From: Candidatus Cloacimonadota bacterium
GTDB taxonomy: Bacteria > Cloacimonadota > Cloacimonadia > Cloacimonadales > TCS61
Assembly (NCBI GenBank): GCA_021108055.1
Contig: JAIORR010000221.1
Span: 1-19,951, forward strand
Direction: 5' to 3'
Length of the DNA: 19,951 nucleotides
Program-made: the position numbers and the translations under genes
The notes under the pieces: generated by a model
Database searches by the model: none
What the model saw: only the letters and a program-made list of their open reading frames with translations
What the model was told of the DNA's origin: nothing
Shown here: positions 6,627 through 13,684 of the stretch, piece after piece
How the letters are laid out: each line of letters starts with the position of its first letter
Position numbering within the stretch: position 1 is the stretch's first letter

Positions 6627-7262
6627 CTATTTGGAATAAAATTCGACAATAAGACGTTCGTCAACATCCAATGGGATCTGTTCACGCGAAGGAATGCTGA
6701 CCATTTTCCCTTTGAATTTATCTTTTTCTACTTCGAACCAATCGAAGTTTTCCACTTCTGTTGAAGCTTCCATGGCTTCTTGTATCAGATTCATTTGCCT
6801 GCTTCCTTCTTTGATCTCGATTTCATTATCAGGTCGTACAAGGAAAGAAGGAATGTTTACTTTCCTGCCATTCACTGTAATATGACCATGACGAATGATC
6901 TGTCTTGCAGATTTTCTTGAAGGAGCAAATCCCATTCGGTAGATAACATTATCAAGGCGCGTTTCCAGGAATTGAAGAAGATTTTCTCCAGTAACTCCGG
7001 ATTTTTTTGCAGCCATTTTAAAATATTTTCTAAACTGTTTTTCAAGCACACCATATATTCTGCGAACTTTTTGTTTTTCTCTCAAGTGCACACCATAATC
7101 GCTCAATCTTTTTTTAAACCCTTTTTCACTTCCGTGCTCTCCGGGAATATATGCACGTCTTTGAAACGCACATTTATCAGAGTTACAACGTTCTCCTTTC
7201 AGGAAGAGTTTAACTCCCTCTCTTCTGCATAATTTACATGAAGGTCCTGTATATCTTGCCAT
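6627..7262 (-). CDS. rpsD: 30S ribosomal protein S4, zinc-binding (C+) form
   Basis: S4 is a primary 16S rRNA binder that starts assembly of the 5' domain and helps accuracy; in E. coli it also represses its own operon. The 211-residue product keeps four N-terminal cysteines (Cys9, Cys12, Cys26, Cys31), the arrangement of the zinc-binding form. The S4 RNA-binding domain is seen in RLDNVIYRMGFAPSRKSARQ and HGHITVNGRKVNIPSF. The C-terminus ends in LIVEFYSK, a family signature. ATG start at 7260-7262, 10 bp after rpsK. I did not identify an S4-binding leader structure. Confidence 0.98.
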   Translation of the reverse strand: MARYTGPSCKLCRREGVKLFLKGERCNSDKCAFQRRAYIPGEHGSEKGFKKRLSDYGVHLREKQKVRRIYGVLEKQFRKYFKMAAKKSGVTGENLLQFLETRLDNVIYRMGFAPSRKSARQIIRHGHITVNGRKVNIPSFLVRPDNEIEIKEGSRQMNLIQEAMEASTEVENFDWFEVEKDKFKGKMVSIPSREQIPLDVDERLIVEFYSK

Positions 7263-7272
7263 AGTGATTTCC

Positions 7273-7671
7273 TTATATTCTTCTTGTTTTTCTTGGTCGA
7301 CAGCCGTTATGAGGAAGAGGCGTAATATCTGAGATCATAGTGACCTGAAGACCATTTGCATCAAGTGATCTGATAGCGGATTCTCTGCCGCCGCCAGGTC
7401 CTCTGACTACAACGCGAACTCTGTTGATCCCCATATCGAGGGCAACCTTTGCAACTTCTTCTGCTGCAAGCTGAGCTGCAAAAGGAGTACTTTTTTTTGA
7501 ACCTTTGTAGCCAATCTTTCCACCACTCGACCATGCCAATGTGTTGCCGGCTTTATCTGAAAGAGATACAATGGTATTATTAAAACTCGAATGAATGTGA
7601 GCTACGCCTTCATTAAAAGAAAGTCTTACTCTTTTCTTTTTTGTTCTTACTTTGCTTGTTTTCTTTGCCAT
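7273..7671 (-). CDS. rpsK: 30S ribosomal protein S11
   Basis: S11 sits on the platform of the small subunit near the mRNA exit. The 132-residue product starts with a basic stretch (MAKKTSKVRTKKKRVRL) and contains HIHSSFNNTIVSLSDKAGN, GYKGSKKSTPFAAQLAAE and the C-terminal signature PLPHNGCRPRKTRRI. Length is normal for the family. A GGAG Shine-Dalgarno lies upstream of the ATG, and the gene is 9 bp from rpsM and 10 bp from rpsD. Confidence 0.98.
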   Translation of the reverse strand: MAKKTSKVRTKKKRVRLSFNEGVAHIHSSFNNTIVSLSDKAGNTLAWSSGGKIGYKGSKKSTPFAAQLAAEEVAKVALDMGINRVRVVVRGPGGGRESAIRSLDANGLQVTMISDITPLPHNGCRPRKTRRI

Positions 7672-7680
7672 TGCATACTC

Positions 7681-8052
7681 CTATTTCTTTTTACCTGCTC
7701 CAGTACTTCTGCGACGCCCTCTTCTGGTTCTTGCATTTGTGTGTGTACGCTGACCTCTGACCGGCATACTTTTCTTATGTCTTATCCCTCTGTAACAGCC
7801 AATCTCCATCAGGCGTTTAATATCCATCGCAACACGTGTTCTGAGCTCACCTTCCACAATGTATTCATCCTGAATAACCTCTCGTATACTCTTTTCATCT
7901 TTTGTACTGAGGTCTTTTACTTTCTTATCTTCATCTATCTTTACTTTTTTCAGAATTTCCCGTGAAAAAGATTTTCCAATTCCATAAATATAAGTAAGAC
8001 CTATAATAATTCTTTTGTCTCTGGGTAATTCGATTCCTGCAATATGAGCCAA
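7681..8052 (-). CDS. rpsM: 30S ribosomal protein S13 (TTG start)
   Basis: S13 lies in the head of the small subunit and contacts P-site tRNA and the L5 bridge. The 123-residue product shows MAHIAGIELPRDKRI, the helix-hairpin TYIYGIGKS, IGCYRGIRHKKSMPVRGQRT and a basic tail ending TGAGKKK. The start codon is TTG (8050-8052): an AGGAGG at 8059-8064 sits six bases upstream, and the protein then starts exactly as the family does. It is the first alpha-type gene, 20 bp after rpmJ. Confidence 0.97.
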   Translation of the reverse strand: MAHIAGIELPRDKRIIIGLTYIYGIGKSFSREILKKVKIDEDKKVKDLSTKDEKSIREVIQDEYIVEGELRTRVAMDIKRLMEIGCYRGIRHKKSMPVRGQRTHTNARTRRGRRRSTGAGKKK

Positions 8053-8058
8053 GCTAAT

Positions 8059-8064
8059 CCTCCT
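8059..8064 (-). promoter_or_regulatory. Ribosome binding site that fixes the TTG start of rpsM
   Basis: A full AGGAGG on the minus strand, six bases before TTG 8050-8052. No in-frame ATG near the family N-terminus competes with it. Confidence 0.85.
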
Positions 8065-8072
8065 TTCTTTTT

Positions 8073-8189
8073 CTATCCTTGCCGCTGTTTATGTTTTGGA
8101 TTACTAGAGCAAATAACTCTAATAACTCCATTACGTTTAATAATCTTACAATCTTTACACATTTTCTTTACCGATGCTCTTACTTTCAT
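8073..8189 (-). CDS. rpmJ: 50S ribosomal protein L36, zinc-binding (C+) form
   Basis: This small gene encodes 38 residues starting MKVRASVKKMCKDC and ending NPKHKQRQG, followed by TAG at 8073-8075. Three cysteines and one histidine (Cys11, Cys14, Cys27, His33) form the usual zinc ribbon, so it is the C+ form rather than the zinc-independent paralogue. L36 stabilises 23S rRNA near the peptidyl-transferase region. It is 9 bp after infA and 20 bp before rpsM, its standard position. The extra Ser at 29 makes it one residue longer than the common 37. Confidence 0.97.
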   Translation of the reverse strand: MKVRASVKKMCKDCKIIKRNGVIRVICSSNPKHKQRQG

Positions 8190-8198
8190 CTTAATCTC

Positions 8199-8417
8199 CT
8201 ATTTATATCGATAAATAATTCTTCCCCTGTTCAAATCATAGGGAGATAATTCTACTTTTACTTTATCGCCTGGTAAAATCCTGATGTAATGCATTCTCAT
8301 CTTACCAGAGCTATGTGCAAGTATCTGGTGCCCATTCTCTAATTCCACCTTGAATGTAGTATTAGGTAATGCTTCAACAACAACACCTTCTACTTCTATT
8401 ACACCTTCTTTTGCCAT
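8199..8417 (-). CDS. infA: Translation initiation factor IF-1
   Basis: IF-1 binds the A site of the small subunit during initiation. The 72-residue product begins MAKEGVIEVEGVVVEALPN and contains the OB-fold signatures FKVELENGH, AHSSGKMRMHYIRILPGD and VELSPYDLNRGRIIYR. I chose ATG 8417: a longer frame from 8465 runs back into map and adds a non-family N-terminus, while 8417 gives the standard 72 residues. It lies 19 bp after map and 9 bp before rpmJ. Confidence 0.97.
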   Translation of the reverse strand: MAKEGVIEVEGVVVEALPNTTFKVELENGHQILAHSSGKMRMHYIRILPGDKVKVELSPYDLNRGRIIYRYK

Positions 8418-8436
8418 AAATTTTCTCTCTTTAACT

Positions 8437-9195
8437 TCAAAGAACCGATAATATTTCCGGTTCATTATCCGTTATTAAGATAGTATTTTCATAATGTGCA
8501 GATAACGAACCATCTGCAACATGAAATTCCCAACCTCTTTCTATTACCCGGTTGGTTCCAATATTAACCATTGGCTCGATAGCCAGTGTCATTCCCTTTT
8601 TCAATCTCGGTCCTTTTCCTTTCACACCAAAATTAGGAATAACAGGCTCTTCATGTAATTCTCTTCCAAGTCCATGACCGGTAAGATTATCTGCCACAAA
8701 ATAGCCTTTTGACCTGACAAATGAGCCTATTGCATACGATATATCACCGACTCTTGCGCCATCTCTCGCTTGAGCAATTCCTCTGTCAAGAGCTTCCTTA
8801 GTAATGGAAAGAAGGTCTTCTGTTTCTTTCGATATTTTTCCTACCCGGTAAGTTCGAGCAGCATCTCCATAAAAACCATCTTTATAGACACCCACATCTA
8901 CACCGATTATATCACCCTCTTTTAGAATATTCTTTTTGGATGGTATTCCATGAACGATACATGAATTCACCGAAGCACAAATGGCAGCCGGAAACGGTGA
9001 AAGCCCCGGTATTGAATATCCTTTGAAAGCAGGTTTCCCACCTTCGGAGCGGATCAGATTCTCAGAGTATCTTTCGATCTCTAATGTACTCATACCAGGT
9101 TTAATGATTTCTTCCAGTTTTTTTAGCAATGAAGCAATAATACGGTTACTTTCCCGCATTTTTGCTATCTCTTTTTCATTCTTTATCTGGATCAT
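8437..9195 (-). CDS. map: Methionine aminopeptidase, type I
   Basis: Map removes the initiator methionine from nascent proteins after deformylation. The 252-residue product is of normal type I length and keeps all expected active-site residues: His82 (VHGIP), Asp100 and Asp111 (DVGVYKDGFYGDAA), His174 (TGHGLG), His181, Glu207 (AIEPM) and Glu236 (HYENT). It lacks the N-terminal zinc-finger extension of some homologues. It sits directly after secY (26-bp gap, AAAGG Shine-Dalgarno) and before infA, with no adk between secY and map. Confidence 0.97.
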   Translation of the reverse strand: MIQIKNEKEIAKMRESNRIIASLLKKLEEIIKPGMSTLEIERYSENLIRSEGGKPAFKGYSIPGLSPFPAAICASVNSCIVHGIPSKKNILKEGDIIGVDVGVYKDGFYGDAARTYRVGKISKETEDLLSITKEALDRGIAQARDGARVGDISYAIGSFVRSKGYFVADNLTGHGLGRELHEEPVIPNFGVKGKGPRLKKGMTLAIEPMVNIGTNRVIERGWEFHVADGSLSAHYENTILITDNEPEILSVL

Positions 9196-9221
9196 ACTGC
9201 CTTTTCACTCTATAAAATAAT

Positions 9222-10532
9222 CTATCTTCTTCTTCCACGAAGTTTGCCTTTTTTCATAAAGCCTTCGTAATGACGCATTACAAGGTGAGATTCTATCTGC
9301 TGCAATGTATCCAACGCCACACCAACGATAATGATAAGTCCTGTTCCTCCAAAGTAGAAAGGCAGATTTGCCCATTTAGACATGAATTCCGGAAGAACTG
9401 CAACAAATGCAAAGAAAATCGCTCCCGGCAGGGTGATCCTGACGAGGACACTGTTAATATAATCCGATGTCTTTTTCCCGGGTTTACGTCCGGGTATAAA
9501 TCCACCGTATTTTTTCATATTCTCTGCCATTTCAATAGGATTGAGAACCATCGCTGTATAAAAATAAGCAAAGAAAACTATCAGACCTACATATAATACT
9601 GTATATAGAAATGCTCCGGGTGATAAAAAACCTACCAGGGCATTCATAAAATCATTGTCTTTGAAGAACGTGGCAAGTGTTCTGGGAAACATTAAAATTG
9701 CCTGAGCGAAAATGATAGGGATCACACCGGCAGTATTAACCTTGAGAGGAATATGTGTACTTTGCCCGCCATAAACTTTTCTTCCCACGATCCTTTTTGC
9801 ATATTGAACGGGTATCTTACGTACTCCTTCTGTAACAAGAACTACCGAAGCAGTTACACCTATCATTACAATAATAACAGCAACACCCATAAAAATGGAC
9901 ATTGCACCAGCACTTATCATCTGGTACATTTGTACGAATCCCATTGGATAACGTGCTATTATACCTGCAAAGATAATAAGAGAAATACCGTTCCCGATCC
10001 CATGTTCTGTGATCTGTTCGCCAAGCCACATAATGAACATCACACCGGTGACCATTGTAATAATACTTGTTAACATAAACAGTGGACCCGGATTGGGAAC
10101 TGCGCCTTCAACTCCCGACTGCAGGAATACTGTAATACCAACTGCATTGAATGCTGCAACAAAGACAGTTCCATATCTTGTATATTGAGCTATCTTCTTC
10201 TGACCTTCCGCACCTTCTTTTTTCAATCTTTCAAAAAACGGAATCACCCCACCAAGAAGCTGAATAACAATAGAAGTAGTGATATACGGCATAATACCAA
10301 GCGCAAAAACAGAAGCACGACCCAGGTTACCACCTACGAAAAGGTCGAACATACCAAAAAGGTTTCCGCCGGAACTACTGGCACTTCCCAGAAATTGTTC
10401 CAATGCCTGCGTATTTACACCAGGAATAGGAATAAAACTTCCAAGCCTGTAAATGATCAATATTAAAGAAGTAAAAAGTATTTTCTTTTTCAGATCGGGA
10501 ATTTTGAAAATATTACTTATGCTGTCTAACAC
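9222..10532 (-). CDS. secY: Preprotein translocase subunit SecY (GTG start)
   Basis: SecY is the channel of the Sec translocon in the cytoplasmic membrane. The 436-residue protein has the hydrophobic pattern of ten membrane segments, the early RLGSFIPIPGVN motif after segment 1, the GIMPYITTSIVIQLL segment, the cytoplasmic loop with YAKRIVGRKVYGGQSTHIPLKVN, and the basic end MKKGKLRGRRR. The start is GTG (10530-10532): GGAGGT lies eight bases upstream inside the last codons of rplO. The rplO stop and the secY start are one base apart, so the two are probably translationally coupled. Confidence 0.98.
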   Translation of the reverse strand: MLDSISNIFKIPDLKKKILFTSLILIIYRLGSFIPIPGVNTQALEQFLGSASSSGGNLFGMFDLFVGGNLGRASVFALGIMPYITTSIVIQLLGGVIPFFERLKKEGAEGQKKIAQYTRYGTVFVAAFNAVGITVFLQSGVEGAVPNPGPLFMLTSIITMVTGVMFIMWLGEQITEHGIGNGISLIIFAGIIARYPMGFVQMYQMISAGAMSIFMGVAVIIVMIGVTASVVLVTEGVRKIPVQYAKRIVGRKVYGGQSTHIPLKVNTAGVIPIIFAQAILMFPRTLATFFKDNDFMNALVGFLSPGAFLYTVLYVGLIVFFAYFYTAMVLNPIEMAENMKKYGGFIPGRKPGKKTSDYINSVLVRITLPGAIFFAFVAVLPEFMSKWANLPFYFGGTGLIIIVGVALDTLQQIESHLVMRHYEGFMKKGKLRGRRR

Positions 10533-10533
10533 T

Positions 10534-10986
10534 TTAGATTACCTCCGCTTTGCCGCCCATTTTTTCGATCAATTCCTGGGCTGTTTTAGAGAAGTAATTC
10601 GCTTTTATATTAACCTTTTTATTAAAATTATCTCCACCTTTTGCTAAGATTTTTACAGGAGCTTTCTCATTTGCTTTTTTCTTTCTTATCAAATTCAGTT
10701 TTTCAAATTTCGGAATATCAAAATTAATCCCGTCAATATCCTGTAATTTATTCAAATTAACAACCCTGAATTTGAGTTTGAATATATTTGTAAATCCTCT
10801 TTTGGGAACTCGTCTTTGAAGAGGCATCTGTCCACCTTCAAACCATGCAGGAATGCTTCCGCCGGAACGTGATTTCTGTCCTTTATGTCCTTTACCGGCA
10901 GTTTTTCCAGTACCAGAACCATGACCTTTTCCTAATCTTTTTTTATTTTTTTGTATTTTGGGACGTTCAATATTATGAAGTTCCAT
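10534..10986 (-). CDS. rplO: 50S ribosomal protein L15
   Basis: L15 is a late-assembly large-subunit protein that reaches deep into 23S rRNA. The 150-residue product has the glycine- and basic-rich N-terminal extension (KKRLGKGHGSGTGKTAGKGH, then GQKSRSGG) and the GGQMPLQRRVPKRGF motif, ending in a globular domain with VKILAKGG. Length is normal. Its last codons (Ala-Glu-Val-Ile) contain the GGAGGT used by secY. ATG start at 10984-10986, 12 bp after rpmD. Confidence 0.97.
   Translation of the reverse strand: MELHNIERPKIQKNKKRLGKGHGSGTGKTAGKGHKGQKSRSGGSIPAWFEGGQMPLQRRVPKRGFTNIFKLKFRVVNLNKLQDIDGINFDIPKFEKLNLIRKKKANEKAPVKILAKGGDNFNKKVNIKANYFSKTAQELIEKMGGKAEVI
10541..10546 (-). promoter_or_regulatory. 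Ribosome binding site that fixes the GTG start of secY
   Basis: GGAGGT on the minus strand, eight bases before GTG 10530-10532, lies wholly inside the end of rplO. Confidence 0.8.
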
Positions 10987-10998
10987 TATATCTCCTTA

Positions 10999-11514
10999 TT
11001 ATCCCTGCTTCTTTTTCTCTTCTGTTTTTTTGGATGTCGTTTTCTTTGGTGCAGCCTTTTTAGTGGCTGTTTTTGGAGAAACCTGTTTTTTTACAACTTC
11101 TTTTTTAGGCTTAGCAACTTTCTTTCCGGTTTCTTTTTTTACCGGTGTCACTGTCTTTTTTGCTTTCGGGGAAATTGTTTTTTTTACTTCTTTTTTAGGT
11201 TCAGTTTTTGGAACTGCCGCTTTAACTTTCTTAACAGTAGATTTTTTTTCTACTACTTTTTTAGATTTAATTTCAGTTTCAACCTTTTTCTGCACTGATA
11301 CAGGTTTTGCAGAAACAGTCTTTTTTATTACTTTTTCTTCTACATTTTCAACTTTTAAAAGATGTGAAACCTTACTAACCATTCCCCGAATAACAGGATT
11401 ATCATCATGTATTCTTGTTCTATTTATCTTTCCAAGACCAAGAGCAGCAATGGTTCTTTTCTGATCTTCTTTTCTACCGATCGTACTTCTAATCTGAGTT
11501 ACCTTGAGTTTCAT
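10999..11514 (-). CDS. rpmD: 50S ribosomal protein L30 with a long lysine-rich histone-H1-like C-terminal tail
   Basis: Residues 1 to about 59 are a complete L30: KLKVTQIRSTIGRKEDQKRT, then LGLGKINRTR and VSHLLKVE. L30 is a small large-subunit protein, usually about 60 residues. Here the frame runs on without a stop to 171 residues. Residues 61-171 contain 41 lysines in 111 positions, no aromatic residues, and repeated mixtures of Lys, Pro, Ala, Thr and Val (for example TATKKAAPKK). That composition resembles histone H1 C-termini and bacterial H1-like proteins. The gene overlaps rpsE by 4 bp (ATGA), with AGGAGG inside rpsE, and is 12 bp from rplO, so the extension is in the normal operon slot. 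The extension's role is unknown; it probably binds RNA or DNA by charge. The L30 call is firm. Confidence 0.95.
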   Translation of the reverse strand: MKLKVTQIRSTIGRKEDQKRTIAALGLGKINRTRIHDDNPVIRGMVSKVSHLLKVENVEEKVIKKTVSAKPVSVQKKVETEIKSKKVVEKKSTVKKVKAAVPKTEPKKEVKKTISPKAKKTVTPVKKETGKKVAKPKKEVVKKQVSPKTATKKAAPKKTTSKKTEEKKKQG

Positions 11515-12071
11515 TTAGTTTCCTCCTGCTGTGGCTGCGGCTGCGGCTGTTCGGTTCTTCCGGTAAGTTCCGCAATAGTTTTTCCACGAAGTTTTGCAAC
11601 TTGGGCAATAGTTCGTAATTCTTTAAGTCCGTTCACTGTAGCTTTAACCACATTTGTAGGAGTATTTGATCCCAAAGATTTCGTGAGGATATTTTCTATT
11701 CCCACAGCTTCGAGTATAGCCCGTGCAGGACCTCCTGCAATAACACCAGTACCGGGAGAGGCAGGTTTAAGCATGATCTTACTGGCTCCGAAACGTCCAA
11801 TGATCTCATGAGGAATAGTACCATTTACGATCGGCACAAAAAACAAATTCTTCCCTGCTTTTTCTTTTGCTTTCCGGATGGCATCTACGATTTCATTTGC
11901 TTTTCCAATGCCAACGCCAACTTTTCCTTCTTTATCTCCAACGACAACAGTAGCATTAAAACTGAAATTTCTTCCACCTTTCACTACTTTTGCAACTCGA
12001 TTAGTATTAACGATTTTTTCCACAGCAAAAAGTGGTTCATTATCTCGAGGTCTTCTTTGTCTTCGTTCCAA
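11511..12071 (-). CDS. rpsE: 30S ribosomal protein S5 (TTG start)
   Basis: S5 lines the mRNA entry channel and affects decoding accuracy. The 186-residue product has the double-stranded-RNA-binding-like domain (VVKGGRNFSFNATVVVGD, then GIGKANEI) and the C-terminal domain (GTGVIAGGPARAILEAVGI and SLGSNTPTNVVKAT). The start is TTG (12069-12071); no in-frame ATG exists before the conserved core, and GGGAGG sits four bases upstream. The C-terminus ends in a Pro-Gln repeat (QPQPQPQQEETK) not typical of the family; its codons contain the AGGAGG for rpmD. It overlaps rpmD by 4 bp. Confidence 0.97.
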   Translation of the reverse strand: MERRQRRPRDNEPLFAVEKIVNTNRVAKVVKGGRNFSFNATVVVGDKEGKVGVGIGKANEIVDAIRKAKEKAGKNLFFVPIVNGTIPHEIIGRFGASKIMLKPASPGTGVIAGGPARAILEAVGIENILTKSLGSNTPTNVVKATVNGLKELRTIAQVAKLRGKTIAELTGRTEQPQPQPQQEETK

Positions 12072-12075
12072 ATTT

Positions 12076-12081
12076 CCTCCC
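12076..12081 (-). promoter_or_regulatory. Ribosome binding site that fixes the TTG start of rpsE
   Basis: GGGAGG on the minus strand, four bases before TTG 12069-12071, overlaps the stop codon of rplR (12081-12083). Confidence 0.75.
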
Positions 12082-12455
12082 TAAAATTCCAATCCGGCTT
12101 TTCGTGCACCATCGGCAAGAGCTTTCACTCTACCATGATAAAGGTATCCCCCACGATCGAAGCAGACTTTACTGATGCCTTTTTTCTTTGCAAGTTCACC
12201 AAGTTTTTTTCCAACTTCGAAACTTAACTCAGATTTCTTTTTAGATTTGTCTTTCTGAAAATCTTTTGAGACGGAAGACATGGCAACCAATGTACTACCA
12301 ATTTCATCATTAATGATCTGTGCACTAATATGCTTTATACTTCTGAAAACAACAAGTCTCGGTCTATCAGCAGTACCGGACATTTTTTTTCTGATCGATT
12401 TAATTCTTCTTTTTCGTGCAATACTTTTTTTATATGTTATCGTGCTTTTATTCAT
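12081..12455 (-). CDS. rplR: 50S ribosomal protein L18
   Basis: L18 binds 5S rRNA with L5 and attaches it to the large subunit. The 124-residue product has a basic N-terminus (KKSIARKRRIKSIRKKMSG), the core TADRPRLVVFRSIKHISAQII and the C-terminal GLEF ending after FDRGGYLYHGRVKALADGARKAGLEF-type sequence. Length is close to the usual 115-120. ATG start at 12453-12455, 14 bp after rplF and 9 bp before rpsE. Confidence 0.97.
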   Translation of the reverse strand: MNKSTITYKKSIARKRRIKSIRKKMSGTADRPRLVVFRSIKHISAQIINDEIGSTLVAMSSVSKDFQKDKSKKKSELSFEVGKKLGELAKKKGISKVCFDRGGYLYHGRVKALADGARKAGLEF

Positions 12456-12469
12456 AACATCTCCTGAAT

Positions 12470-13048
12470 TTATGCGGTCGCAGCAGTTTTACCCGGTTTT
12501 ATCCGGATATATTCGCCTTTGTATCGTATTCCTTTTCCTGTTGCATAGTTCAAAGGAGGACGGCATCTTCTAATTTCCGCTGCAAATTTACCTACTTCTT
12601 CTTTACTTATTCCCTGAACTTTTACAACAGATTGAACACCAAGGGCTCCCTGCTCTCTACGGGGAATCGCTTCTGCTTCAACTTTAAGACTTTCCGGAAC
12701 TTCTATCAGGATTTCATGAGAAAATCCTACATTTAATCTTAACCATTGTCCCACAATTTCAGCAGAATAACCTGTACCAATAATCTGTAATTCTTTTTCG
12801 AAACCTTCGGCAACTCCAATGACCATGTTATTTATCAATGATCTGGTAAGTCCATGCAGCGATCTTTGTTCTCGTGAATCATCTTTCCTGCCGACGATAA
12901 TAGAACCATCTACTTCTTCTACTGATATCAAGGGATTTTTAACAAAATTCAATTCACCTTTTGCCCCGGTAACAGTGATTGTATCCTGTTTAATACTAAC
13001 TTTTACACCTTCCGGCAATTTTACTGGAATGTTCCCAATCCTAGCCAT
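12470..13048 (-). CDS. rplF: 50S ribosomal protein L6
   Basis: L6 lies near the GTPase-associated region of the large subunit. The 192-residue product begins MARIGNIPVKLPEGVKVSI and shows the repeated two-domain fold and the C-terminal signature RRCRPPLNYATGKGIRYKGE. I chose ATG 13048: a longer frame from 13105 adds 19 residues with no family resemblance and runs into rpsH, while 13048 gives the standard N-terminus. It is 11 bp after rpsH. Confidence 0.97.
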   Translation of the reverse strand: MARIGNIPVKLPEGVKVSIKQDTITVTGAKGELNFVKNPLISVEEVDGSIIVGRKDDSREQRSLHGLTRSLINNMVIGVAEGFEKELQIIGTGYSAEIVGQWLRLNVGFSHEILIEVPESLKVEAEAIPRREQGALGVQSVVKVQGISKEEVGKFAAEIRRCRPPLNYATGKGIRYKGEYIRIKPGKTAATA

Positions 13049-13059
13049 ATTATCCTCTC

Positions 13060-13473
13060 TTACCAAACTTTGCAAACATACTCGCCGCCAACTTTTGCTT
13101 TGCAAGCATCTCTATCTACCATCACACCTTTATTCGTAGATAAAATAGCGCAACCGGTATTATTATAAACAGATGGGATATTCTTTGCATTCACATAAAC
13201 ACGAAGACCCGGTTTACTAATTCTTTGAATCCCTTTCAGAACCGGTTCCCCTGTATTTGTATAACGCAGGTTAATAAATATCTTTTTTCTTATTATTTTT
13301 TTTGCCGGATCTTTATCAATTAATTCATAACTATTAATGAAATTTTCTTCAGCAAGGATTCTTGCGATAGATTCATTAATATTACTGTAATTAATAGTAA
13401 CCGTCTTATGATCTGCCCGATATGCGTTCCTTAATTTAGTAATAGCATCAGCGATCGGATCTGTTAAACTCAT
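13060..13473 (-). CDS. rpsH: 30S ribosomal protein S8
   Basis: S8 binds the central domain of 16S rRNA; in E. coli it represses the spc operon. The 137-residue product starts MSLTDPIADAITKLRNAY, contains LRYTNTGEPVLKGIQRISKPGLRVY and ends with the family signature around ILSTNKGVMVDRDACKAKVGGEYVCKVW. ATG start at 13471-13473, 12 bp after rpsN. No S8-binding operator was identified. Confidence 0.97.
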   Translation of the reverse strand: MSLTDPIADAITKLRNAYRADHKTVTINYSNINESIARILAEENFINSYELIDKDPAKKIIRKKIFINLRYTNTGEPVLKGIQRISKPGLRVYVNAKNIPSVYNNTGCAILSTNKGVMVDRDACKAKVGGEYVCKVW

Positions 13474-13485
13474 TTTTTCTCCTTA

Positions 13486-13671
13486 TTACCAACTTGCTTT
13501 TTTTATTCCCGGAATTTGACCTGAACTTGCTAATTTTCTGAAACAGATTCGGCAAAGTCCAAAATCACGCATATAAGCTCTGGAACGACCGCAAATTTTA
13601 CAGCGAGAATATTTTCTTACTTTAAATTTCGGTTCTCTCTTTTGTTTAACAACTAATGACTTCTTAGCCAA
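13486..13671 (-). CDS. rpsN: 30S ribosomal protein S14, zinc-binding type Z (TTG start)
   Basis: S14 sits in the head of the small subunit. The product is 61 residues, the exact type Z length, with zinc ligands Cys24, Cys27, Cys40 and Cys43 (RCKICGR and LCRICFRKLA) and the end GQIPGIKKASW. The start is TTG 13669-13671, with AAAGGAG at 13677-13683, five bases upstream. A longer frame from 13740 overlaps rplE and adds non-family residues, so I reject it. It is 13 bp after rplE. Confidence 0.96.
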   Translation of the reverse strand: MAKKSLVVKQKREPKFKVRKYSRCKICGRSRAYMRDFGLCRICFRKLASSGQIPGIKKASW

Positions 13672-13676
13672 AATAA

Positions 13677-13683
13677 CTCCTTT
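13677..13683 (-). promoter_or_regulatory. Ribosome binding site that fixes the TTG start of rpsN
   Basis: AAAGGAG on the minus strand, five bases before TTG 13669-13671. It lies in the short gap after the rplE stop and rules out the 84-residue reading. Confidence 0.85.
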
Positions 13684-13684
13684 G

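Noticed and set aside
9753..10073. Plus-strand frame opposite secY rich in Tyr, His and Asn
   Set aside because: Low-complexity shadow of hydrophobic secY codons; no family resemblance and no ribosome binding site.
10951..11298. Plus-strand frame rich in Phe and Cys across the rplO/rpmD junction
   Set aside because: Same antisense effect of the lysine-rich coding strand; it spans two real genes in the other direction.
11030..11464. Long plus-strand open frame rich in Phe, Thr and Val opposite rpmD, resembling a membrane protein
   Set aside because: It is the antisense of the lysine-rich L30 tail: AAA/AAG codons read as TTT/CTT on the other strand. It has no ribosome site and lies within a firmly identified gene.
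13049..13105. N-terminal extension of L6
   Set aside because: The added 19 residues do not resemble L6 and lie inside the end of rpsH; ATG 13048 gives the standard start.
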